Positions 56,801 to 64,000 of a stretch of 64,000 nt of DNA are shown in pieces. Every line of letters begins with the position of its first letter. Within the stretch, counting starts at the first letter, position 1. The position numbers and the translations under genes were made by a program. The notes under the pieces are model-generated. The model was not told the origin of the DNA, did no database searches, and saw only the letters and a program-made list of their open reading frames with translations. Source of the DNA: Companilactobacillus huachuanensis (GTDB taxonomy: Bacteria > Bacillota > Bacilli > Lactobacillales > Lactobacillaceae); NCBI RefSeq assembly GCF_005404815.1, contig NZ_BJDF01000004.1, positions 62,001-126,000 of the forward strand. Reading direction: 5' to 3'.

Positions 56801-56906
56801 CTAAAGGTTGAAAGGCGAAAAATTAGTATACCTGTCGTTGTCACAGGCCTAGAACTAATTTATTTTAAACAATCAGAAATCTTCATTTTATTATTTCAGC
56901 CCTTAG
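56801..56906 (+). mobile_element. Coreless MITE, 106 bp
   Basis: CTAAAGGTTGAAAG at the left and TTTCAGCCCTTAG at the right, with the standard left arm (GTCACAGGCCTAGAACTAATT) between them and no cloverleaf. It shows that the frame can exist alone. No flanking duplication found. Confidence 0.68.
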
Positions 56907-56982
56907 TTAATAGTTTCAATTATAGCCGAAATCCTTGAAGTTTTTGTGATTTGAAATGGAATTTTAACAATTGCCAATATTT

Positions 56983-58182
56983 TCAACTTTTACGAATCAT
57001 TTGCCGCTGTTGAGTGTAATAAATCCACGTTCCCAAGGCCATCAACTCCAAGACAGCTGAAAACAAAAAGATACTCTTATAGCCAAAGCCGATTGCAATC
57101 CATGCCGCAACCATCGGCCCCAAAACATTTCCAAAAGACTGTGCCGATTGATTATAACTGAAAACTCGTCCAAATATCGATGCCGGTACATTTCGTACAG
57201 TTAAAACTTGTATAGCCGGAATCAACGCAGCATCTGAAATTCCCAGAATGAACCTTAGAATAATTAATTGCCAAATATTTTGTACCAAACTGGTTAATGC
57301 TAAACAAATAATTGCAGAAATAAGAAAAATCAGCATACTGCGTAAAGCTCCTAATCGATCAATTAAGGTGCCGATGATTCCTGCCATTAAAACTGTAGCA
57401 AATCCGGGAGTTGCTGAAACGATTCCCGTCATAATTACCACGTTTTGACCACCAGAATTCAGTTCTCCGACGAGTAAGCTCAATATCGGTGTAATTGCAT
57501 TGGTTGTGGCTTGAATTGCTAAGAGCGAACCAAACAGAGCAATAAAGAATGGCCAGCCAATCTTTTTCATTAAGGGTAACGCTGGTTGCAATTCCTTTTT
57601 TGTTATAGGCACAAATTTTTCCTTAACACCCAATAACGTTGTCAAGAATACGATTGCCATCAAAAAACTGGTGACAAAAAAAGCCCCTCGATAACCGAAC
57701 CAAGTTGCTAAAAGCCCTCCAATCAATGGACCTAACAATGATCCTGTAATACTTCCCGTCACTAATTTACTCATCACTCTGCCTTGAATCTTCTTTGGAG
57801 CTGAGACCGACATCAAAGCATTAGCATTGTTGATATAACCTGAAAAAGCTCCTTGAAGGATCCGAAAGAATAGTAAAAACCAGACATTAGGGGATAATCC
57901 AATCATAAAAATAGTCAGCGTCATGACTCCTGAAGCACGTAGGCACATTAACTTACGCCCCTTTAAATCAGCCAAGCGTCCCCAAAATGGTGAAACAATT
58001 GCTTTACTTAAATAAGTTAGCGAAAATGCTGCTGCCCCTAACAAATTAAGTTCAGCCTTATTAAAATTGCCCAATGTATTAATAAATAAGACAACAAAAG
58101 GCAATGTCATCGCATTGCCCATTTCAGTAATCAAACTGCCAAACCATAAAATTTTAAAATTATTGCGCCAATTTTCTTGCAT
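56983..58182 (-). CDS. MFS multidrug-type exporter
   Basis: 399 residues, twelve helices. Motif A is SPFWGRLADLKGRKLM (about 65-80). Motif C-like GSLLGPLIGGLLATWFG (about 150) marks drug/H+ antiporters of the 12-helix type, close to PmrA/MdtG-like pumps. Start behind AGGAGTAAC. Substrate unknown. Isolated gene flanked by two MITE copies. Confidence 0.88.
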   Translation of the reverse strand: MQENWRNNFKILWFGSLITEMGNAMTLPFVVLFINTLGNFNKAELNLLGAAAFSLTYLSKAIVSPFWGRLADLKGRKLMCLRASGVMTLTIFMIGLSPNVWFLLFFRILQGAFSGYINNANALMSVSAPKKIQGRVMSKLVTGSITGSLLGPLIGGLLATWFGYRGAFFVTSFLMAIVFLTTLLGVKEKFVPITKKELQPALPLMKKIGWPFFIALFGSLLAIQATTNAITPILSLLVGELNSGGQNVVIMTGIVSATPGFATVLMAGIIGTLIDRLGALRSMLIFLISAIICLALTSLVQNIWQLIILRFILGISDAALIPAIQVLTVRNVPASIFGRVFSYNQSAQSFGNVLGPMVAAWIAIGFGYKSIFLFSAVLELMALGTWIYYTQQRQMIRKS

Positions 58183-58256
58183 ACGTTACTCCTGACTAAG
58201 GGCATCGGATTTCAAAAAACACCAAGATTGGGAAAGAAGAAACCTTGAGGTCTTTA

Positions 58257-58576
58257 CCAAAGGTTGAAAGATGAAAAATTAATATAACTATTGTTGTTAC
58301 AATCGTAGAGCTAATTTATTTAAATAAGCAGAAGTCTCCATTTTATTATTCTTGCCATAAAAAAATAAATTAGTTGGAAGAGCTGAGAGTATTCATTCGC
58401 AGCGAAAGTGGCGTTATTGCTTCAGCAATTACACCACCGGACGTGTTGAAAACTCGCGGGTTTTGCGAGGCTTCAACCGAGGCTTGAGACCGATTTTTGG
58501 CTCGAGCCGTTCCGCGCAGCAATTGAATACTCTCAGCTCTGGAAATGGCATACTTAACTAAACTTTCAACCTTTAG
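58257..58576 (+). mobile_element. Full MITE with complete cloverleaf core
   Basis: Terminal repeats CCAAAGGTTGAAAG and CTTTCAACCTTTAG. Core about 58371-58551 with hairpins GTGGCGTTATTGC/GCAATTACACCAC, GTTGAAAACTCGC/GCGAGGCTTCAAC and GGCTTGAGACC/GGCTCGAGCC. Flanking sequences share only TTA. Confidence 0.85.
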
Positions 58577-58642
58577 TTATATACAATAAACGACCAAGGT
58601 AAATTTCTTGTAAAGTTAGTGTAAATTCGAAAAAAGTGCAAA

Positions 58643-58674
58643 AAAAAAGCTAGCTCTGCGAGTTAGCTTTTAAA
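58643..58674 (-). terminator. Terminator of the cold-shock gene
   Basis: On minus, AAAAGCTAACTCGCAGAGCTAGCTTTTTTTT: AAGCTAACTC pairs with GAGCTAGCTT. Confidence 0.85.
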
Positions 58675-58693
58675 ACTTCGTTATAATTTATAA

Positions 58694-58894
58694 TTAAGCT
58701 TTGTTAACGTTTGAAGCTTGTGGGCCACGATCTGAATCTTCGATATCGAATGTAACAGCTTGACCTTCTTCAAGAGTCTTGTAACCGTCACCTTGGATAG
58801 CTGAGAAATGTACGAATACATCACTACCATCTTCGCGAGTAATAAAACCATAACCTTTTTCTGCGTTGAACCATTTAACTGTTCCGTTTTCCAT
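58694..58894 (-). CDS. csp: Cold-shock protein (CspA family)
   Basis: 66 residues. OB-fold single-strand nucleic-acid binder with RNP1 KGYGFITRE and RNP2 [26 protein letters not shown] is the standard start, behind GGAGGAAAAG. RNA chaperone in cold or growth transitions. A roughly 115-nt leader separates it from its -10 box. Confidence 0.97.
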   Translation of the reverse strand: MENGTVKWFNAEKGYGFITREDGSDVFVHFSAIQGDGYKTLEEGQAVTFDIEDSDRGPQASNVNKA

Positions 58895-59021
58895 GAACTT
58901 TTCCTCCTGATAAGAAAATATTTTTTGTGCATTATTTCGTGGTACATCATGGAAGAAAGTCTAAAGTACGAAACATTCAAACCATTCGAACCATTCACCA
59001 TTCAAAAATACAACTATTATA
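58895..59021 (-). promoter_or_regulatory. Long csp leader with GAATGGT repeats and promoter
   Basis: TATAAT at 59016-59021 on minus predicts a leader of about 115 nt, as usual for csp genes whose leaders act as thermosensors. The first 40 nt contain GAATG four times (TTTGAATGGTGAATGG and following) at 58973-59006. Confidence 0.55.
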
Positions 59022-59079
59022 TTAACATGTTTGACCAATAAATTCAATCTACTTAGCGTAAAGTTTCTTTTACAAATAC

Positions 59080-59988
59080 TTAAATTTCAACATCTCTTAG
59101 ATGGGGAATCGAATTCTGAGCACCTTGTGTTTGAACCGTTATTGACGATGCTTTACTAGCAAATTTCATTGCTTCTTCGATATTACTTAAATCTTGATTT
59201 AGTTTTGAAGCTAAATAACCGATAAATGTATCACCAGCAGCTGTTGTATCAATAGTGTTAACTTTGTAAGCATTAACAAAGCCATTTTTTTCATTAACTG
59301 AATAGAAAGCTCCATTAGCACCAACCGTTATTATAACATTTTTCACACCCATTGTATGCATTTTAGTTGCAGCCTCAACCATTGAAGGCTGATCAGTAAC
59401 CTTAATTCCAGTAATTGCCTCAGCCTCTGTTTCATTAGGAACAATGATGTCAGTAAGCTTAAGCAGTTCATCAGGAATATAAGTTTTAGCAGGAGCAGGA
59501 TTTAAAATGGTTAAAACCTTATTTTCTTTAGCAATTTTAAAAGCCTCAATCGATGCCTCAAGTGGCGTTTCAAACTCCGTGATCAAACAGTCAGCGTCAG
59601 CAATTGTATCTTTAGCATTTCTAATATCCTCAGTTGTAATCGTCTGGTTTGCTCCACCGTAAATCAAAATACTATTTTGACCATTGTCATCTAACAAAAT
59701 ATATGCTTGACCAGTTCCAGCCTTTTCATCTTTTGTAACATGATCAATATTCAAACCATCAAATTTGAAAGTATCCAACATGAAGTCAGCTGAACGATCT
59801 TGACCAATTTTAGCTATGAAAGAAGTTTCTGCACCAGCACGAACAGCCGCAATCGCTTGGTTAGCACCCTTACCACCACCAGCCATCGAACGATCATGCA
59901 TTGCCATGGTCTCACCTGGTAAAGGTAAACGAGCAATATTTAAAATAATATCAACATTGATTGAACCTAGTACAACAATTTTTTTCAT
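59080..59988 (-). CDS. rbsK: Ribokinase
   Basis: 302 residues. PfkB-family kinase phosphorylating ribose: MAGGGKGANQAIAAVRAGA (about 36-54), catalytic TIDTTAAGDTFIGYLASKL (Asp base about 250), and the metal/nucleotide segment NPAPAK. Start behind GAGGAG, 11 bp after rbsD. No ribose transporter gene is present in this unit. Confidence 0.95.
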   Translation of the reverse strand: MKKIVVLGSINVDIILNIARLPLPGETMAMHDRSMAGGGKGANQAIAAVRAGAETSFIAKIGQDRSADFMLDTFKFDGLNIDHVTKDEKAGTGQAYILLDDNGQNSILIYGGANQTITTEDIRNAKDTIADADCLITEFETPLEASIEAFKIAKENKVLTILNPAPAKTYIPDELLKLTDIIVPNETEAEAITGIKVTDQPSMVEAATKMHTMGVKNVIITVGANGAFYSVNEKNGFVNAYKVNTIDTTAAGDTFIGYLASKLNQDLSNIEEAMKFASKASSITVQTQGAQNSIPHLRDVEI

Positions 59989-59999
59989 ATTAAACTCCT

Positions 60000-60395
60000 C
60001 TAAAAGACAACTCCACTTTCAAGTAAAATATTTGAGTATGGTGTCTCCTCGCCTGTTCTAATAAATGCTTTGGTATCGCTCAAATCTTTTTTCATTTCTT
60101 CGTGGGGAATAAATTCGATTGGTGTATCGCCAACAAGTTTCTTAACTGCAGCCAATTGTTCAGGATTTTGGACTTTAATTTCTTCAGCTAGATAGACCTT
60201 TTGGACTTCTAGTTCACTCAAAACGTTATCCAAAACTTGAATAAAGCTTGGCAACCCAGCCTCAACAGCTAAATCTATCTTTTCAGTATCATCTGGAACG
60301 GGCATCCCAGCGTCGCCAATTCCGATTGTATCAAAATGTCCCATTTGGGCAATAACCCGTGATATATTTGAGTTAATAACTCTCGTTTTTTTCAT
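60000..60395 (-). CDS. rbsD: D-ribose pyranase
   Basis: 131 residues. Converts beta-pyranose to beta-furanose ribose ahead of rbsK. Family motifs: [20 protein letters not shown] (catalytic His about 20), GDAGMPVP, and [14 protein letters not shown] at the C terminus. Start ATG 60395 behind AAAAAGGTGAGAA; the 17 extra upstream codons run through a probable operator. Confidence 0.95.
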   Translation of the reverse strand: MKKTRVINSNISRVIAQMGHFDTIGIGDAGMPVPDDTEKIDLAVEAGLPSFIQVLDNVLSELEVQKVYLAEEIKVQNPEQLAAVKKLVGDTPIEFIPHEEMKKDLSDTKAFIRTGEETPYSNILLESGVVF

Positions 60396-60412
60396 GAAAT
60401 TCTCACCTTTTT

Positions 60413-60426
60413 CGTAATCGTTTGCA
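60413..60426 (-). promoter_or_regulatory. LacI-family operator or cre-like site before rbsDK
   Basis: TGCAAACGATTACG on minus is a near-palindrome matching the cre consensus in 12 of 14 positions. It lies 18 bp before rbsD, so it may bind RbsR or CcpA. Confidence 0.5.
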
Positions 60427-60628
60427 TCAATAATACCATCATGCATAATTATATCATTATATATTTTAGCAATTTCGCAATACTAGTAGCAAGCACATAT
60501 TTTCATTGATTGCACAGCGACTTCATTATATCCTTAAACAGAGATGTTTTATTATTACTTCTGAATCTAAAAATCATATTCAGAACATTACTCAATCGGC
60601 CACTATCACCATAAAAAGCTAAAGCAGT

Positions 60629-60712
60629 CGGAAAAATTGAGTTTATTAACAATATTAGTCCTGCATCACAGATTAATATTCTCAACTCTGGAGAGATTCG
60701 ACTTTCAATACA
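60629..60712 (+). repeat. Degenerate cloverleaf repeat remnant
   Basis: GCAGTCGGAAAAATTGAG at the left and TATTCTCAACTCTGGAGAG at the right are decayed outer ends; the core is lost. Confidence 0.4.
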
Positions 60713-60728
60713 CTTAAAGAGGAAAAAA

Positions 60729-62132
60729 ATGACACGTACAGCAAAACTTAGTTTTTATTTCATTATATTTATTATTTTTGGTTTGATCGGCATGTGGATG
60801 CCACTATTAGGCGATGACTTGCACTGGGGAACTTACTTTGGTAGTAACTACTTTCCACAAGGAATTTTCTTGAAATACGACGGTCGTTACCTCGGAGACT
60901 TGTTAGTTATCATGATGACCAAGTTGAAGCCGGTCGCTTTTCTAGGTTATGGAACTTTCATGACTGCAATCGTTTACTTAATTCAACGCATTCGTGAACA
61001 GATCAAAGCACCCAAGTCAATTGGCCTAGTTTCGGCATCCCTTGCCACCATCTTCATTTTACTGACACCAAATTCTATTTTTAAACAAATTTTAGGTTGG
61101 CACGCTGGATTTGCTAATTATGTCCCATCATTAGTATTCCCATTATTCATGCTCTACTTAGTTTTAAAAAATTATGATAATAAAAATATCCGTTATTACC
61201 GCACCAGTACTTATTTAATTTTTTTCGCAGCTGTTTTTGCACAATTTTTTGCCGAACACGTGACGATTCTGAATGTATTTAATGTCATTCTCGTTTGGAT
61301 ATTCTTACGAAAACATTTTGGTGAAGATTTTAAGAAAGTCTTGAATTTCATTTTGGCTGGTAACTTTATTGGTGCCTTTCTAATGTTCATCAATGGCGCT
61401 TACATCAAGATCCTATTTGGAACTGATTCATACCGTTCTCTAAAAGGTTCAAGCAATTCTGACACTATGGTTCATTACATGCTTACACAATTTTCGACTA
61501 AGCATCTAGTTATGCTGATTGTTGCTATCTTAATTTTCACTGTAGCAGTAATCTTCTATACATTACGAGTTAGAAATACTAAACAAAAAATCGCCAACTT
61601 TGCCCTACTATTATCAGGCTTTGCTGTCGTTGCTCCATTCATAGTCGTCTCACCATTTGGTTCCAGATGTATGTTTGCAACTTATATGTTTTTTGTAACT
61701 ATCTTCATTATTAACTTTGACATGTTGCTTGAATCATACGAAAAATACTTGCTACCAATCTTCATGGTTATAGCGTTAGGATTAGGTATCAAGACTGATG
61801 CGATGTCACATAATTATGGAAATACTTTCAATATGCAAGTTCAATATTCAATGTATCAAAATAATGTTCAACGTAATTCTCAATACTTCTTACAATACAA
61901 AGATACTAATCATATCTGGCTAACTGCTCAAGTTCAAAACGATGCCAATTTCTCTGAACTTTACGTTAAGAATAAGAATCGTAATATGGTACCAATCAAC
62001 TATTATGACTGGACCGATGCCTTGAGAAAAATCAAGGGTAAGAAATTTAAGAACCACGATGCGTACATGAGAGCCTTTGATCAACAAATTCTCAAAAAAG
62101 TTAAATTGATTCAGGCAAAAGAGAATAAATAG
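60729..62132 (+). CDS. Polytopic membrane protein, DUF6056-like (GT-C type)
   Basis: 467 residues with about ten helices and a soluble C-terminal tail of about 90 residues (NVQRNSQYFLQYKDTNHIWL onward). The first extracytoplasmic loop has GDDLHWGTYFGSNYF and YDGRYLGDLL, a pattern seen in GT-C-like membrane proteins of the DUF6056 kind that attach sugars to cell-surface polymers. That role is inferred. Start ATG 60729 after AAAGAGGAAAAAA. Monocistronic, with its own terminator. Confidence 0.7.
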   Translation: MTRTAKLSFYFIIFIIFGLIGMWMPLLGDDLHWGTYFGSNYFPQGIFLKYDGRYLGDLLVIMMTKLKPVAFLGYGTFMTAIVYLIQRIREQIKAPKSIGLVSASLATIFILLTPNSIFKQILGWHAGFANYVPSLVFPLFMLYLVLKNYDNKNIRYYRTSTYLIFFAAVFAQFFAEHVTILNVFNVILVWIFLRKHFGEDFKKVLNFILAGNFIGAFLMFINGAYIKILFGTDSYRSLKGSSNSDTMVHYMLTQFSTKHLVMLIVAILIFTVAVIFYTLRVRNTKQKIANFALLLSGFAVVAPFIVVSPFGSRCMFATYMFFVTIFIINFDMLLESYEKYLLPIFMVIALGLGIKTDAMSHNYGNTFNMQVQYSMYQNNVQRNSQYFLQYKDTNHIWLTAQVQNDANFSELYVKNKNRNMVPINYYDWTDALRKIKGKKFKNHDAYMRAFDQQILKKVKLIQAKENK

Positions 62133-62175
62133 AAAAATAAAAAAGTTATATCACACTTAATTATTTGGTTATGAT

Positions 62176-62231
62176 AAAAAGAGACTGCCTCTTACTTGGA
62201 ATTATTTCAAGTGAGGAGCAGTCTCTTTTTT
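62176..62231 (+). terminator. Strong intrinsic terminator
   Basis: AAAAAGAGACTGCCTCTTACTT pairs with AAGTGAGGAGCAGTCTCTTTTTT. Confidence 0.88.
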
Positions 62232-62261
62232 GACAATTTTTTAAATTAAATATGTATCCGG

Positions 62262-62495
62262 ATACTTTTATAACAATTGTTATTACAGGCCAAGAGTTAA
62301 TTTATTCAAATAAGCAGAAGTTTTCATTTTACTGTTATGCTATTAAAAAACCAACTAGTCGGAAGAGCTGAGAGTATACATCTTGCACCGAGGTTCGAGG
62401 CCGCTTCCCAGGCTCGGGCCGTTCCGCGCAGCAAATGAGTACTCTCAGCTCTGGAGACGGCATACGGCATACTTACCTAAACTTTGAATCTTTTT
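62262..62495 (+). mobile_element. MITE-like repeat overlapping a gene end
   Basis: Left arm ATTGTTATTACAGGCCAAGAG is clear but the left terminal repeat is decayed. The core has lost hairpins 1 and 2 and keeps hairpin 3 (CGAGGCCGC...GGCTCGGGCC) and the outer stem. GACGGCATACGGCATACTT shows a short local duplication. The right terminal region ACTTTGAATC lies inside the 3' end of the bPH2 gene. Confidence 0.7.
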
Positions 62496-63933
62496 TGTAC
62501 CATACAATCACACTATCAATTTGTGATTGCGGTAAATACTTTACTTTCAGATTTCTTTCACCTATCCCTGAACGACAGCTTAGTCGTAAATGGGCAAATC
62601 TCTTTTGTGACAGCCAAATACTTTGACGTCGTTCCAGTAATTGAATACTATTTTTCGGTACATAATACGAGTTTTTTGATGTCAGGTAATTGTTTTGCAA
62701 GAAGACATATTTATCATCCATTACAGTTACGGCAGCCCTTCTAGCATTCAAATACGCTGGAGTGATCCAAAATATAGCAGAAAGAATTACCACTGAGATA
62801 TTTAAAATAAATGAAATTCTAAAAATAAACAACCCTATCAATAAATCCGTTAACAAACTAAAGATGATAGCATTTCGTAAATCGTAGTAATATGTCCCAA
62901 CATTTGCAGTTATTGTTTGACAATTATTAACCGGAATACTTGGGAAAAATTTTCGCATAAACGGTTGAAGTTTGGCCGTTTCAATAACTGGCATAACGAT
63001 AATATCCTTTTCCGTATTTTCTTTTTGAGAATTGGAAATTATGACTAATTTAACAGATGCAATATGCAACAATCTTCTCAGAAGCGTTTGTTTTACCACT
63101 ACTGCTTGAATCCGATTTTGCGAAATACTGGTTTTCTTGGTCTTAAATAATCCATACTGCATCTCAAATTGATTATTTTCCATCCGCAGATTAAAGTGAT
63201 AATACCTTGCAATCAGGGCGAATACTGATATTAGATAAAAAATTAGAATTATTAACGACATCCCTACAACCACCACGATCCAACCCAAATGTGAAAATTC
63301 TTTTGCCATGGCGACGTACATTTGTTTACTAATTGAATGTTGTGCTTTTCCATAAATTGCCAGAACAACTAACAATCCCGAGAGGAATGCTGGTGATGTT
63401 ACCGAAAACTTGATTAATTCTCGCCAAGTTATTGCATATGACTGACTATTTGAAACCTCCGCATCATCTTCCTCTTCACCAGTGGTTACAGTGGCCTTGA
63501 ACTGTTTTCGATAATTATTTAGTTCTTCCTTCAAGGTCACCGAAACTGCTACTAAGCTGACTTCAGGGCCTTCAGAATGACCAGCTGTTTCAATCTCCAA
63601 TTCTTCTAACTTAAATGGTTTCAAGAAGAACCATTGATTAACTGTCACATTTTGAATCCGATCATAGGGAATATGGTTAACTTTTTTAACGAAAATTCCT
63701 TTTCTAACCAGGATTTCGCGATTAAAAAACTGATAACTGAAGGTCATATATTTCACTAAATCGCCAACAATTACCAGAATAAATACGGCAACCAATCCTA
63801 TGATAGTCCAAAATCTTGCTTGCTTAAATGTAGCAAATGCAAAGATCACTACAGGAATAAACAAATTTTTTATATCTTTATAAAAGAAAAATAGAATTGC
63901 AGCTGGACTCAATCTTCTCGGCTTACATATCAT
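62473..63933 (-). CDS. bPH2-domain membrane protein (YdbT-like)
   Basis: 486 residues with three bacterial-PH-like (bPH2) repeats each after a helix pair: YQFFNREILVRKGIFVKKVNHIPYDRIQNV (split) near 70-100, YHFNLRMENNQFEMQYGLFKTKK near 250-275, and MDDKYVFLQNNYLTSKNSYYVPKN near 430. Relatives form operons with a shorter YdbS protein and affect membrane/peptide resistance. The last codons (SKFR and stop) come from the mobile repeat's terminal sequence. Its start overlaps the preceding gene by 11 bp. Confidence 0.88.
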   Translation of the reverse strand: MICKPRRLSPAAILFFFYKDIKNLFIPVVIFAFATFKQARFWTIIGLVAVFILVIVGDLVKYMTFSYQFFNREILVRKGIFVKKVNHIPYDRIQNVTVNQWFFLKPFKLEELEIETAGHSEGPEVSLVAVSVTLKEELNNYRKQFKATVTTGEEEDDAEVSNSQSYAITWRELIKFSVTSPAFLSGLLVVLAIYGKAQHSISKQMYVAMAKEFSHLGWIVVVVGMSLIILIFYLISVFALIARYYHFNLRMENNQFEMQYGLFKTKKTSISQNRIQAVVVKQTLLRRLLHIASVKLVIISNSQKENTEKDIIVMPVIETAKLQPFMRKFFPSIPVNNCQTITANVGTYYYDLRNAIIFSLLTDLLIGLFIFRISFILNISVVILSAIFWITPAYLNARRAAVTVMDDKYVFLQNNYLTSKNSYYVPKNSIQLLERRQSIWLSQKRFAHLRLSCRSGIGERNLKVKYLPQSQIDSVIVWYKKDSKFR

Positions 63934-64000
63934 TTTTAGCCTCCTGAGCCAGTTGCATGATGGTTTCCTTCAACTGATCAGCCTGATCTGATAAAATCCC
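63923..64000 (-). CDS. C terminus of the upstream gene (YdbS-like candidate)
   Basis: The last 25 codons of a gene entering from the right edge: ...DQLKETIMQLAQEAKNDM and stop TAA at 63923-63925. This helical tail, overlapping the bPH2 gene start by 11 bp, fits the smaller partner of a ydbS-ydbT pair, but too little is present to prove it. Confidence 0.55.
   Translation of the reverse strand, partial: GILSDQADQLKETIMQLAQEAKNDM

Noticed and set aside
58681-59001. 106-codon frame covering the csp gene in another frame
   Set aside because: Shadow of the cold-shock gene, which has a perfect family match and ribosome site.

Overview
The window is a low-GC Firmicutes chromosome segment, almost certainly from a lactic acid bacterium of the Lactobacillaceae (Companilactobacillus, the former alimentarius/farciminis group, is my best guess). 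Supporting signs are the block pcrA-ligA-camS-gatCAB-dagK-rlmD, a stand-alone mevalonate operon with separate thiolase, HMG-CoA reductase and HMG-CoA synthase genes, DUF421/DUF3290 neighbours, NADH oxidases, strong Shine-Dalgarno sites with frequent TTG/GTG starts, and CcpA-type cre sites. The species name is inference; no rRNA is present.

Layout. 0-5 kb: end of a branched-chain aminotransferase, a deoxyribosyltransferase-like gene, a secreted 3D-domain wall protein, and a MerR regulator with an Old Yellow Enzyme. 5.4-6.3 kb: two tandem paralogous structured non-coding RNAs with cre-overlapped promoters. 6.3-9.8 kb: mevalonate operon. 10.7-13.4 kb: galU-yihY-map. 13.7-17.7 kb: flavodoxin, GtrA protein, UDP-GlcNAc 2-epimerase, a small membrane protein, class II aldolase. 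18.0-18.35 kb: a third cre-controlled RNA with C-rich loops. 18.8-25.2 kb: two NADH-oxidase paralogues around a GNAT, an EAL and a GGDEF gene. 25.5-31.4 kb: membrane proteins, a multicopper oxidase with a small partner, DUF3290/DUF421, MarR, thioesterase. 31.5-39.7 kb: tRNA-Arg, DEAD-box helicase, oxidoreductase, APC permease, orphan EIIC plus hydrolase, and an AgrC/AgrA-type two-component system. 41-52 kb: rlmD, dagK, gatBAC, camS, ligA, pcrA, all on the minus strand. 53-64 kb: purB-purK-xpt, glucosaminidase, MFS exporter, cold-shock gene, rbsDK, a polytopic membrane protein and a bPH2 protein pair.

The most unusual content is intergenic. About 24 clear copies plus several remnants of one modular repeat occupy most gaps. 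Its core is about 185 nt and folds as a four-way junction: a long outer stem closing three hairpins. The core stays recognisable while the stems differ between copies with paired, compensating changes. Many copies sit in a roughly 310-bp outer frame with 14-bp terminal inverted repeats (CTRAAGGTTGAAAG) and, in three copies, 7-8-bp flanking duplications starting with TTA, as in a MITE. Frames occur without cores and cores without frames. In two genes (29.3 kb and 62.5 kb) the repeat supplies the stop codon. No transposase is present in the window.

Functionally the genes are mainly housekeeping: isoprenoid precursors, wall and teichoic-acid precursors, Gln-tRNA amidation, DNA replication and repair, and purines. 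Mixed in are accessory redox, c-di-GMP and quorum-sensing-like modules. The three RNA candidates with CcpA sites suggest a carbon-catabolite-responsive RNA layer. All function calls come from reading motifs; no database search or structure computation was possible.
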